Below, in pieces: positions 18,545-29,653 of a stretch of DNA of 64,000 nucleotides; within the stretch, counting starts at the first letter, position 1; every line of letters starts with the position of its first letter. This DNA comes from JADJWR01 sp964610575. Lineage in GTDB: Bacteria; Pseudomonadota; Gammaproteobacteria; Burkholderiales; Burkholderiaceae_F. Position numbers and translations under genes: made by a program. The notes beneath the pieces were generated by a model. It saw nothing but the letters and a program-made list of their open reading frames with translations, ran no database searches and had not been told where the DNA came from. The stretch is from contig CAZSYX010000007.1 in assembly GCA_964610575.1 (NCBI GenBank), forward strand, positions 12,506 through 76,505. Direction: 5' to 3'.

Positions 18545-19726
18545 TCAGTGCAGCGGCGCGGCCGGCTGCTCCTCGACGTCCTCCGGCGGCTCGGCGTGCA
18601 CGGCGTGGCCGGCCGGGTTGGGGAACATCGGGGCGCCGCAGTCGTCGCAGTACTCGAGCGGGAAGCGGTGCGCGTGCGCGGTGACCTTGTTGATGCCGAG
18701 GCGGCGCAGCGTGGCATCGATCTCCTCCTGCGCGCGCTCCTCCTCGTCGCCGAGCAGCGGCCAGACCACGCCTTCGATCACGCCGTCGTCGTTGCCGTCG
18801 GTGCCGATGCCGATGCGCATCTCCTCGACCCGCTTGTCCTCGAAGGCGGCGAAGGTGGCCTGCAGCGCGCTCGGCCCCATGTCGTAGGCGAGCTTCAGGT
18901 AGGACACCGCGGCCTCGAGAGAAAACTCGCGCAGCTCGCGGTCGGCCTGGCGCAGCGCGGCGTGGAAGGCGTTGGGGGCCAGCACGCGGTAACGGCAGCC
19001 GGTCATCAGCGGTGCCACCACGCCGCCGACCTGTTCGCGGAAGGCGGTCATCGCGGCCGTCTTGGCATCCGGATCGACGCCGGTCTCCTGCCAGTGATAA
19101 AGCGGTGCGCCCTGCGGCGCGATGATCGCGGCCAGCACGTAGCGCGTGTCGGCCAGCATCATCACCGGCTCGCGCAGGCTCTTGCCGTCGATCTTCATGC
19201 GCTTGCCGGCAATGCAGGCCTCGAACAGCTTCTGCGCGGCGTCGTAGACCTCGCCGAACGACTCCGGCAACTGGTCGATCGAGTACAGGTAGTCGGCCAC
19301 GGCGATACGCGTGCCGCGCGCGGCCAGGTGGCCGGCGATCTGCGCGCCGATCGCCTCCACCAGCGACGAGGCAAGCGCGGTGGCCGGCAGGCGGTAGCGC
19401 GACCACGCCAGCAGAGGCACCGTGAGCAGCAGCGCGTCGTGCGGCTTGCCGTCGATCTCGACGGTGGCGCTCTCGGCGCAGGACTCCGCGAGATCGGCCA
19501 GGTCGTCGTAGGCACGCGCCTGCGTACGCGACAGGTCTTCCAGCGCTGCCTCGATGTCGTCGGCAAAGCCGCGCGCCAGTCGATCGTTGACCGATTCGAC
19601 CAGGCGCCGCTCCCACAAGCGGTCCTCGATGCGGCTGCCCGACTCGGAAAGCCGGCGCGCCAGCTTGGCCAGCGTGCTGGCCGAAGCGGAGGTGCGGGCG
19701 CGGGAAATGAGACGGTTGCGGCGCAT
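18545..19726 (-). CDS. DUF2863-family protein of unknown function
   Basis: A 393-residue soluble protein without signal peptide. The N-terminus (MRRNRLISRARTSASAS, then RRLSESGSRIEDRLWERRL) resembles the DUF2863 family that I recall mainly from Burkholderiales. Other marks are YRLPATALASSLVEAIGAQI, VADYLYSIDQLPESFGEVY and a C-terminal FPLEYCDDCGAPMFPNPAG with a CxxC that could bind zinc. The Cys pair near the end and an acidic tail are the only functional hints. The start at 19726 is chosen because the family begins MRxxR and the segment upstream is proline/arginine noise. It follows the 5'-nucleotidase gene by 29 bp. Confidence 0.75.
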   Translation of the reverse strand: MRRNRLISRARTSASASTLAKLARRLSESGSRIEDRLWERRLVESVNDRLARGFADDIEAALEDLSRTQARAYDDLADLAESCAESATVEIDGKPHDALLLTVPLLAWSRYRLPATALASSLVEAIGAQIAGHLAARGTRIAVADYLYSIDQLPESFGEVYDAAQKLFEACIAGKRMKIDGKSLREPVMMLADTRYVLAAIIAPQGAPLYHWQETGVDPDAKTAAMTAFREQVGGVVAPLMTGCRYRVLAPNAFHAALRQADRELREFSLEAAVSYLKLAYDMGPSALQATFAAFEDKRVEEMRIGIGTDGNDDGVIEGVVWPLLGDEEERAQEEIDATLRRLGINKVTAHAHRFPLEYCDDCGAPMFPNPAGHAVHAEPPEDVEEQPAAPLH

Positions 19727-19755
19727 GACAGGCCCTTGCTTTGCGAGAGGGCGAA

Positions 19756-21525
19756 TTATCTCACCGGCGCTGCATTGCCTGCGCCGCTTCGCCTGACGAT
19801 GCGCTGCTTCGCTTCCACGGCGAGCGGACCTTGCGCCGACTGCTGCGACAGGTACTGCGCGAGCGCGTCGACATCGAGGGGGCCACCGCTGAGTTCGGTG
19901 CCCTCTAGGAACAGATGGAAGCGGTCGCCGCCGGCGGCCAGGAAGCTGTTCACCGTCACGCGATATGTCGCATCGCGCCGCCATGGCTGGCCGTCGATGG
20001 TGATCGACTCATCGATGACTCTTGCGCCGGCCGGGGCATCGTCGCGCCACGCATAGGCGAGAGTCGACGATGGCTGCAGGAAGTGCGGCCGCGCGCCGTT
20101 GCCGCGCCACTGCGATTCGAGCAGCGCCTTCAGTTGGCCGCCGGTCAGCGACATCGTCACCAGTGTGTTGCCGAACGGCTGCATGGTGAACACGTCGCCG
20201 AAGGTCACGGTGCCGCCGGGAACGCGAGGCCGCAGGTCGGTGCGGATCCCGCCGGTGTTGGTGAACGCGATCTGCGCGCCGTTGCCGCGCGTCGCCGCCA
20301 GGTGGGCATCGGCGATCAGCCGTCCGGCGGGACCGTCGCCTTGCTCCGCCGGCAGCCGCTCGAAGGCAGCGGCAATGCGGCCGACCGGCCGGTCGGCCAG
20401 CGGCGCAACGCGGCCGCGATAGTGATCGACGATGCCGGCGATCTGCGCGTCGGCCGGGTAGGGCGGGTAGGCTGCGTTCACGGCCCCGCCGGCGCCGAGT
20501 CCGTTGGCCACCGGCACATTGCGTGCGCGTGTCTGCTCTTGCGCCACCGCCCCGGTGGCGCGGTCGATCTGCAGGTCGACCACCGAAAGCAGTCGGCCGA
20601 ACGAGGCCCCCTGGATCACCACGCGGCCGTCGATGCGGCAGTTGTAGGCGCGGTGCGTGTGCGCGCTGAGCACGACGTCGATGGCGGGATCGAGCGCGCG
20701 CACGATGCCGAAGATCGGTCCGCGCGGCTTGTCGCAGTCGTTGATGCCGCCGTCGGTATCGCCGCCTTCGTGCACCACCGCAACGATGGTGTTGACGCCT
20801 TCGGCGCGCAGTTGGCGCGCGTAGCGGTTCAGCGCCGGCGCCTCGGCGGTGAAGCGCCAGCCGCGGATGCCGTCGGGCATGACGATGCCGGGTGTGGAGC
20901 GGGTGACCGCGCCGACGAAGCCGACTCGCACGCCGCCGATGTTCCTGACCACGAACGGCGGTAGCAGGGGCACGCCGGTGGCGGCGTCTTCGACGTTGGC
21001 CGCGATGAACGGAAAGCGCGCGCCGGCGTAAGTTCGATCTGCATTGGCGCAGCTGGCGGCGACGCCGCGCGGTTCGGTGGCGCAGCCGCCGGCGACCAGC
21101 CGCCGAAGCTCGGCGACGCCGTGATCGAACTCATGATTGCCGGCGACGTTCAGGTCGAGGCCGAGCGCGTTCATCGCCTCGATCGTCGGCTCGTCGCGAA
21201 ACAAGGCGCTGGCCAGCGGGGAGGCGCCGACCAGGTCACCGGTGGAGATCAGCACACTGGCCGGTTGCTCGGCGCGCAGCCGGCGCACCGCGCTCGCGAG
21301 GTGGGCGACACCGCCCGTGCGCAGCGCGATCCTCTGCGTCGGGTCGCGCGGGTCGGGCATCGTGATGGTGTTGTCGCCGGGTTCGAGATGGCCGTGCAGG
21401 TCGTTGAAGGCGATCAGGCGGACGGCGACGAGTTCGCGGGCCTGCAGCGGCAGCGCCAGCGCGAACGCAGTCGCGGCAAGCAGCAGCCAGCGCGGGGTGG
21501 AACGAAGTGAGGCTCTGGTCGGCAT
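19756..21525 (-). CDS. Periplasmic 5'-nucleotidase / UDP-sugar hydrolase family protein
   Basis: 589 residues with a signal peptide (WLLLAATAFALALPLQA). The N-terminal metallophosphoesterase domain has all metal blocks: FNDLHGHLEPGD near 39, STGDLVGASP near 94, AGNHEFDHG near 125, VHEGGD near 250 and SAHTHRAYN near 286. The C-terminal 5_nucleotid_C domain carries FTNTGGIRTDL and FGDVFTMQPFGNTLVT. This is the UshA/5'-nucleotidase layout, which scavenges nucleosides by dephosphorylating nucleotides in the periplasm. The gene lies just upstream of the DUF2863 gene on the same strand. Confidence 0.9.
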   Translation of the reverse strand: MPTRASLRSTPRWLLLAATAFALALPLQARELVAVRLIAFNDLHGHLEPGDNTITMPDPRDPTQRIALRTGGVAHLASAVRRLRAEQPASVLISTGDLVGASPLASALFRDEPTIEAMNALGLDLNVAGNHEFDHGVAELRRLVAGGCATEPRGVAASCANADRTYAGARFPFIAANVEDAATGVPLLPPFVVRNIGGVRVGFVGAVTRSTPGIVMPDGIRGWRFTAEAPALNRYARQLRAEGVNTIVAVVHEGGDTDGGINDCDKPRGPIFGIVRALDPAIDVVLSAHTHRAYNCRIDGRVVIQGASFGRLLSVVDLQIDRATGAVAQEQTRARNVPVANGLGAGGAVNAAYPPYPADAQIAGIVDHYRGRVAPLADRPVGRIAAAFERLPAEQGDGPAGRLIADAHLAATRGNGAQIAFTNTGGIRTDLRPRVPGGTVTFGDVFTMQPFGNTLVTMSLTGGQLKALLESQWRGNGARPHFLQPSSTLAYAWRDDAPAGARVIDESITIDGQPWRRDATYRVTVNSFLAAGGDRFHLFLEGTELSGGPLDVDALAQYLSQQSAQGPLAVEAKQRIVRRSGAGNAAPVR

Positions 21526-21622
21526 CGATTGAATTTGCGGCGGCGGCAGCGGGACGGGACGACCACGGCGTCGTCACGGACGCCGATTATCCGCGCGGCT
21601 CCTTTGAGATAAAGTCGCCGCC

Positions 21623-22882
21623 ATGACTGCAGCGACGATCGGAACAGCACGGGGGCAGGATGCCGAAGTGATCAGCCTGATCGGGCTGGCGCACGGCACG
21701 TCGCACTTCTTTCACCTGATGCTGCCGCCGCTGTTCCCGTGGCTGATGGCGGATTTTTCGCTGTCGTTCACGGAGGCCGGCTTCCTGATGACGGTGTTCT
21801 TCGTCGTCAGCGGCATCGGCCAGGCACTCGCCGGTTTCGTCGTCGATCGCATCGGTGCCCGCCCGGTGCTGATGTTCGGCATCGGCACGCTCGGCCTGTC
21901 CGGGCTGGTGCTGGCTGCCGCCGCGAGCTATCCCGGGCTGCTGGTCGCGGCGGCGGTGGCGGGCGTCGGCAATTCGATCTTCCATCCGGCCGACTTCACG
22001 CTGCTGAACCGGCGCGTGTCCGGTGCCCGTCTTGGCCATGCGTTTTCCGTGCACGGACTGTCGGGCAACCTCGGCTGGGCAGCCGGCTCGGTGGTGATGG
22101 CCGGCGTCGCTGCCGCGAGCGCGTGGCGCGATGCCGCCCTGGTCGCGGCATTGATTGGTTTTGCGGTGCTTGTGCTCCTGCTGCTGCGCCGTCGGGTGCT
22201 GGCTGACGGAGCCGAGGCCGCGGTTGTCGCGCCGGGAGAGGACGGGGCGAAACCGGCATCGGGAGCGCTGGCCTTCCTGCGCAGTGGTGCCGTCTGGCTC
22301 TGCTTTGCCTTCTTCCTGATCACGACGGGTGCGTTCGGCGTGCTGCAGAACTACGGCCCCGCGATCCTGCACAACGTCTACGCATTGGCGCTGCCGGTCG
22401 CCAGCATGGGACTCACCGCCTACCTGCTCGGCAGTGCGCTCGGCATGGTGGTCGGCGGTTTCGTCGGCGCGCGCTTCGACGACAGTGATTTCGTCATTGC
22501 TCCTGCGCTGGCGGTGTCGGCCGCGACCGCATTGCTGCTTGCCTCGGGCTTGTCGCCGACGACCGTCATCCTGCCGCTGATGGGGCTGATCGGCTTCGGA
22601 GTCGGCGTGGCCGGACCGAGCCGCGATCTGCTGGTGCGGCGTGCGGCAACCGCGCAATTCGGGGCCGCGGCTTACGGGCGCGTCTACGGGTTCGTGTATT
22701 CGGGGCTCGATATCGGCCTGGCCATATCGCCGCTGGTCTTCGGGCCGCTGCTCGACGCCGGGAGCTACGGCGCGCCACTGATCGGCGTGGCCGTGCTGCA
22801 GGTGGCGGCGCTGCTGCTGGCGCTGGCCGTGGGCTCGGGCACGCGTCGGCTGCGTGCCACTCGTTCTGGAGCAAAGGCATGA
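21623..22882 (+). CDS. MFS transporter, Fsr (fosmidomycin resistance)-like
   Basis: 419 residues with about 12 membrane helices. The start of the transporter (LAHGTSHFFHLMLPPLFPWL, then FSLSFTEAGFLMTVFFVVSGIGQ) resembles the Fsr group of major facilitator efflux pumps, and VDRIGARPVLMFGIG is the loop 2-3 signature of the superfamily. GVGNSIFHPADF also fits this group. Substrate cannot be told from sequence. The TGA overlaps the ATG of the following RraA-family gene (ATGA), so the two are translationally coupled. Confidence 0.82.
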   Translation: MTAATIGTARGQDAEVISLIGLAHGTSHFFHLMLPPLFPWLMADFSLSFTEAGFLMTVFFVVSGIGQALAGFVVDRIGARPVLMFGIGTLGLSGLVLAAAASYPGLLVAAAVAGVGNSIFHPADFTLLNRRVSGARLGHAFSVHGLSGNLGWAAGSVVMAGVAAASAWRDAALVAALIGFAVLVLLLLRRRVLADGAEAAVVAPGEDGAKPASGALAFLRSGAVWLCFAFFLITTGAFGVLQNYGPAILHNVYALALPVASMGLTAYLLGSALGMVVGGFVGARFDDSDFVIAPALAVSAATALLLASGLSPTTVILPLMGLIGFGVGVAGPSRDLLVRRAATAQFGAAAYGRVYGFVYSGLDIGLAISPLVFGPLLDAGSYGAPLIGVAVLQVAALLLALAVGSGTRRLRATRSGAKA

Positions 22883-23382
22883 ACAATTTCCCTCCGACCG
22901 CCGATCTGTGCGATTCGAACGAGCGGCTCTTCGACAGCGGCGAACTGCAGGTGCTTGCACCCGGGTTGCTGTCCTTCGGCGCGCGCGAGCGCTTTTGCGG
23001 CACCGCGCGCACGATCAAGCTGTTCGAGGACAACTCGGTGCTGGCGCAGGCAGTGAAGGAACCCGGGGAAGGGCAGGTGCTGGTCGTCGACGCCGGTGGC
23101 AGCACGCGCTGCGCGGTGCTGGGCGGCAACCTCGCCGGTAATGCGGCGGATAGCGGCTGGGCCGGAGTGGTCGTGTTCGGTGCGGTGCGCGACGTCGAGG
23201 AGATCGACGGTTGCGCGATCGGTATACGGGCACTGGCGGTGACGCCGCGCCGCTCCGTCAAGCGCGGTGAAGGTCAGCGCGAGCTGGTCGTGTCCGTCTG
23301 CGGCGCACTGGTTCGGCCGGGCGACTGGATTTACGCCGATCGCGACGGCGTGCTCGTCTGCTCGTGCCCCTTGCATTCCTGA
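22879..23382 (+). CDS. rraA: RraA-family protein (4-hydroxy-4-methyl-2-oxoglutarate aldolase type)
   Basis: 167 residues, the full length of the RraA family. The motif known for class II HMG/CHA aldolases, G-x20-R-D-x2-E, is present exactly: Gly83, then Arg104-Asp105 and Glu108 (VRDVEEI). Such proteins cleave 4-hydroxy-4-methyl-2-oxoglutarate to pyruvate and often decarboxylate oxaloacetate; the E. coli member instead binds RNase E. The start (MNNFPPTADLCDSNE) is typical. Coupling to a transporter gene supports a metabolic role, but RNase E regulation cannot be excluded. Confidence 0.87.
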   Translation: MNNFPPTADLCDSNERLFDSGELQVLAPGLLSFGARERFCGTARTIKLFEDNSVLAQAVKEPGEGQVLVVDAGGSTRCAVLGGNLAGNAADSGWAGVVVFGAVRDVEEIDGCAIGIRALAVTPRRSVKRGEGQRELVVSVCGALVRPGDWIYADRDGVLVCSCPLHS

Positions 23383-23719
23383 CCGGTCGCGGCGCACCCG
23401 CCTGGAGCGCCACCTACCGTGCCGCTGCCGCGGCGCGCTCACGCGTCTAGCTCGCGCCTCGTTTCATCCAGTCAAGGCGGTTTTCTTATCGTGAAAGCGC
23501 ACTGCTGCTGCGCAGCAGGGCTCGTTTCATGACGCTCGATTTGATTGCGAATAGCGAAATGATGAGTATAAGCCATTGATAAAGCAATACATTAATAAAT
23601 GTCTTATATAAGATATTTGACTTGCCGCGTCGCAGATCGGGCCGTACGATTTCCTCCAATGCCGAGCCGGTAGGTTGCCGGCAGCAGCCTGACCCGAACC
23701 CTGTCGGAGGACCCGAAGA
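23383..23719 (+). promoter_or_regulatory. Regulatory region upstream of aceA, with AT-rich island and palindrome
   Basis: The region holds no gene I can support. Its middle (about 23530-23620) is strikingly AT-rich for this genome. Bases 23598-23617 form a 20-bp palindrome with one mismatched pair, centred on TCTTATATAAGA, a plausible operator for a dimeric regulator. A possible sigma-70 pair is TTGCGA (23545-23550), 16 bp, TATAAG (23567-23572), but other hexamers compete. A strong GGAGG precedes the aceA ATG. Confidence 0.5.
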
Positions 23720-25036
<1,317 letters not shown>

Positions 25037-25098
25037 TTTGTCGCCTGGCCGACACTTGCGCTGCGGTGCAGCTTGAACCCTGCTCCTTGCCTTCGTAT

Positions 25099-25139
25099 GC
25101 TCGCGCGCCGATCTTGATTCCAGACATTGGCGCGCGAGC
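25099..25139 (+). other. Strong hairpin in the aceA 3' region
   Basis: GCTCGCGCGCC (25099-25109) and GGCGCGCGAGC (25129-25139) form a perfect 11-bp stem around a 19-base loop, 63 bp after the aceA stop. No T-run follows, so it may protect the 3' end of the mRNA or form the 5' part of a small RNA rather than terminate transcription. Confidence 0.6.
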
Positions 25140-25217
25140 GCGCGAAGAAGCACAAAGGGTGAGGCAGTAGGAGACGACGCTGCAACGAGAACGGAAACAA
25201 GAGCAAGAAATTCAATG

Positions 25218-25243
25218 AGCCGCCCCCGGGCGGCTTCTTTTTT
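25218..25243 (+). terminator. Rho-independent terminator downstream of aceA
   Basis: AGCCGCCC and GGGCGGCT form a perfect 8-bp GC-rich stem with a CC loop, followed by TCTTTTTT. It lies 182 bp after the aceA stop, with no gene between them. Confidence 0.9.
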
Positions 25244-25365
25244 GGTGGTCGTTGCCCGCAGACGCGCGCTGAACGCGCGCAGCGCCGTCGAGGCGCAAAG
25301 GTCGTTCTTGCTGGGCCAATATACTCAGCCCCCAGACGACAAATCCAGAGGGAGAGGGTGACGGC

Positions 25366-26049
25366 ATGTCGATTCGTGCAGTCCTGTTCGACGTCTTTGG
25401 CACGTTGCTCGACGTGCACTCGGTCGGCGTGCGTGCCGACCAGCTGTTCCCCGGCCACGGTCTGCGCCTGTCGCAGCTGTGGCGCGAGAAACAGATCGAA
25501 TACACGCGGCTACGGACGATGTCGTCGCGCTACGTGCCCTTCACGCAGGTGACCGAGGATGCGCTGCAGTTCGCCTGCGAAGCGCTGGCGCTGCCGCTCG
25601 ATGCTGCCGCGCGCGGCCTGCTGATGCACGAGTACACGCAGCTCTCGCCGTATGCCGACGCGGTACCAGCGCTGCAGAAGCTGCAGCAGACCGGAACGAC
25701 GATCGGCGTGCTCTCCAACGGCGATCCGGGACTGATCGAGGACGTGCTGCACGGCGCGCAGATCGCCGAGTACTTCGACGTGCTGCTTTCGGCCGACCAG
25801 GTGCACGCCTACAAGACGGCGCCCTCGGTCTACGAACTCGGTCCGCTGACGCTGAAGCATCCGGCACATGAGCTGCTTCTGGTGTCGAGCAACTGCTGGG
25901 ATGCCATCGGCGCCAAGTGGTACGGCTACGTCAGCTTCTGGGTCAACCGCAGCGGCTCCCCGCTCGACCGGCTGGGGGTGCGGCCCGACGGCACCGGGGC
26001 TTCGCTCGACGAAGCGGTCAATTTCCTTCTGCAAAAACGCAAGCACTAG
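25366..26049 (+). CDS. Haloacid dehalogenase, type II (L-2-haloacid dehalogenase-like)
   Basis: 227 residues of the HAD superfamily. Motif I is LFDVFGTLLDV with nucleophile Asp9, motif II is GVLSNGDPGL near 115, motif III Lys lies in AYKTAPSVYEL near 150, and motif IV is SSNCWDAIGAKWYGYVSFWVNR near 172-193. The SNxWDAxGAKxxGxxxxWVNR pattern is the mark of hydrolytic L-2-haloacid dehalogenases, which release halide from 2-haloalkanoates (chloroacetate gives glycolate). The gene sits between aceA and aceB, 9 bp before aceB and probably cotranscribed with it. Natural substrate unproven. Confidence 0.88.
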   Translation: MSIRAVLFDVFGTLLDVHSVGVRADQLFPGHGLRLSQLWREKQIEYTRLRTMSSRYVPFTQVTEDALQFACEALALPLDAAARGLLMHEYTQLSPYADAVPALQKLQQTGTTIGVLSNGDPGLIEDVLHGAQIAEYFDVLLSADQVHAYKTAPSVYELGPLTLKHPAHELLLVSSNCWDAIGAKWYGYVSFWVNRSGSPLDRLGVRPDGTGASLDEAVNFLLQKRKH

Positions 26050-26058
26050 GAGTACGCA

Positions 26059-27642
<1,584 letters not shown>

Positions 27643-27677
27643 CGATCGCTCGGCCGTCAAGGCGCTCGCGGAGCCCG

Positions 27678-27714
27678 ATCGGGGCGGTGACAGACAACCG
27701 CCCCGATTGCTTTT
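27678..27714 (+). terminator. Rho-independent terminator after aceB
   Basis: ATCGGGGCGGT (27678-27688) pairs perfectly with ACCGCCCCGAT (27697-27707) around an 8-base loop, then TGCTTTT follows. It abuts the end of the convergent acetyltransferase gene and may serve both. Confidence 0.85.
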
Positions 27715-28253
27715 CACGATCGCCAGCGCGATCGTGGCAGCCGGTAAAGCACGTGCCGTTGGTGAGGACTGCCCGGCAGGCGCGGATGGTCGAAGTCGTC
27801 GGCCGGATCGTGCCTCATGCCGATTCGCTCCATGACCTGCCGTGAGCGCAGGTTGCGCACGGTCGTGAACGAGACGATCTCGGCGAGTCCCACTATCGCG
27901 AAGCCGTGCGCCAGCGCCAGCCGCGCTGCCTCGGTTGCGTAACCCCGGCCCCAGGTGTCGAACGCGAGCCGCCAGCCGATCTCGGTGCATGGCATGAAGT
28001 GGGCGTCGAAGACTGGCACCGACAGTCCGGTGAAGCCGATACAGACGCCGTCGACCTCGAGCGCCCAGTTGCCCCAGCCCCTGGCATCGATGTTCGCCTG
28101 CATGCGGGCCATCATCGCCGCGCTCTCGTCGCGGGTGAGCAGTGCGGGGAAGTGCTCCATCACCCGCGGGTCGGCATTGAGCTCTGCGAAGTGGTCGAGG
28201 TCGTCTGCGCGCCATGAGCGCAGGACGACGCGTGGTCCGCGCAGTTCCGTCAC
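27714..28253 (-). CDS. GNAT-family N-acetyltransferase (RimJ/RimL type)
   Basis: 179 residues. The order of elements is the RimJ/RimL one: LRGPRVVLRSWRADDLDHFAELNADP at the N-terminus, CIGFTGLS as the beta-4 strand, EIGWRLAFDTWGRGYATEAARLALAHGF as the acetyl-CoA binding region with a GRGYAT pyrophosphate loop, and SFTTVRNLRSRQVMERIGM. Such enzymes acetylate N-termini or small amines; the substrate is not predictable. The GTG start overlaps the stop of the nucleoside transporter gene (GTGA), showing translational coupling. Confidence 0.85.
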   Translation of the reverse strand: MTELRGPRVVLRSWRADDLDHFAELNADPRVMEHFPALLTRDESAAMMARMQANIDARGWGNWALEVDGVCIGFTGLSVPVFDAHFMPCTEIGWRLAFDTWGRGYATEAARLALAHGFAIVGLAEIVSFTTVRNLRSRQVMERIGMRHDPADDFDHPRLPGSPHQRHVLYRLPRSRWRS

Positions 28254-29530
28254 ACGAGCAGTCCCACCAGCGCCGCCGTCAGGCAGGTCGACAGCAGCCC
28301 GGCGAACACCGACTTCATGCCGAGTTCGGCCAGTTCGGCGCGGCGGCCTTGCGGCAGCAGCGCGTCGAGGCCGCCGAGCATGATGCCGAGGCTGCCGAAG
28401 TTGGCGAAACCGCACAGCGCGTAGGTCAACAGCAGCCGGCTGCGCGGCGAAAGCTGCTCGGCCGGCAGGCGCGCCAGTTCGAGGTAAGCGATGAACTCGT
28501 TCAGCACCGTCTTCTTGCCGAGCAGGTTGCCGGCGACTGCGGCGTCCTGCAATGGGATGCCGATCAGCCACGCCAGGGGCGCAAAGATCCAGCCCAGGAT
28601 GCGCTCGAGCGAAAGCGGCTGGCCGCCGATCGACGGCAGCAACCCCAGCACGGCGTTGGCAAGCGCAACCAGCGCGACGAAGACGACCAGCATGGCGACG
28701 ATGTTCAGCAGCAGTTGCAGCCCCTCGAGCGTGCCGCGTGTCACCGCCGCGACCGCGTTGGCATCCTGCCGCTCGAGGCGAATCGACGCTGCGTTGTCGA
28801 GCGGCGAGGGCACCATCAACGCGGCCACGGCGATGGCCACCGGCGTGGCGACAAAAGACGCCACCAGCAGGTGGCCGAGCGCGTTGGGCACGACCTGGGC
28901 GACAAAGGTTGCGTACAGCACCAGCACCGTGCCGGCGATCGTCGCCATGCCGCAGTTCATCACGATGAAGAGCTCGCCGCGTGACAGCCGCGCCAGGTAG
29001 GGCGCCACCACCAGTGGCGCCTCGACCATGCCGACGAAGACATTGGCCGCTGCCGAAACCCCGACCGCGCCGCCGACTCCGAGCGTGCGCCGCAGGAGCC
29101 AGGCAAAGGCGTGCACGAGCAGCGGCATCACCCGCCAGTGGAAGAGCAGCGCCGACAAGGCGGAGATCACCAGCACCAGCGGCAGCGCCTGGAAGGCTAG
29201 GATGAAGCTGGACTGCGGCTGGGTCGGCGTAAACGGCGGTTCGCCGCCACCGACGTAGCCGAATACAAACGACGTTCCCGCCAGGGTGGCGCTGTTCAGT
29301 GCGTCGACAACGTCATTGAGCGACTGCAGCGCCGAGGCGACCGGCCGAAGCTTCAGCATCGTCGCGGCCAGCACCAGCGCCAGCAGCATGCCGATGCCGA
29401 CCGTGCGCCAGCGGATTGCGCGGCGGTTTTCGGACAGCGCCCAGGCCAGCCCGAGCATGACGGCGATGCCCAGCAATTGATGAAGGATCGTCACGGAAGG
29501 ATCTGGATGAGCGGCAGAACTGTGCAGCAT
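28250..29530 (-). CDS. Concentrative nucleoside transporter (NupC/CNT family)
   Basis: 426 residues with many membrane helices. CNT marks visible are FVFGYVGGGE, FQALPLVLVISALSALLFHW, GVGGAVGVSAAANVFVGMVEAPLVVAPYL, LFIVMNCGMATIAGTVLVLYA and the late segment KKTVLNEFIAYLEL with YALCGFANFGSLGIMLGGL. These are the core nucleoside- and cation-binding regions of proton- or sodium-coupled nucleoside uptake carriers. I start at ATG 29530; a TTG at 29557 would add nine residues. Could salvage nucleosides released by the 5'-nucleotidase in this window (inference). Confidence 0.9.
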   Translation of the reverse strand: MLHSSAAHPDPSVTILHQLLGIAVMLGLAWALSENRRAIRWRTVGIGMLLALVLAATMLKLRPVASALQSLNDVVDALNSATLAGTSFVFGYVGGGEPPFTPTQPQSSFILAFQALPLVLVISALSALLFHWRVMPLLVHAFAWLLRRTLGVGGAVGVSAAANVFVGMVEAPLVVAPYLARLSRGELFIVMNCGMATIAGTVLVLYATFVAQVVPNALGHLLVASFVATPVAIAVAALMVPSPLDNAASIRLERQDANAVAAVTRGTLEGLQLLLNIVAMLVVFVALVALANAVLGLLPSIGGQPLSLERILGWIFAPLAWLIGIPLQDAAVAGNLLGKKTVLNEFIAYLELARLPAEQLSPRSRLLLTYALCGFANFGSLGIMLGGLDALLPQGRRAELAELGMKSVFAGLLSTCLTAALVGLLV

Positions 29531-29653
29531 TTGCAGCGTTGCGACAAGCACTTGCAATCAAGGCAACGTCGCAGCGGCGCCCCTTGGTTAGTGCACTTGC
29601 TCAGCAATTTCGGCACGCTCCGCCGCTAACATGAGCTTGTCTGAGTCACGGAC

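Noticed and set aside
23617..23650. TTGACT to TACGAT as the aceA promoter.
   Set aside because: The spacer is 22 bp, too long for sigma-70.
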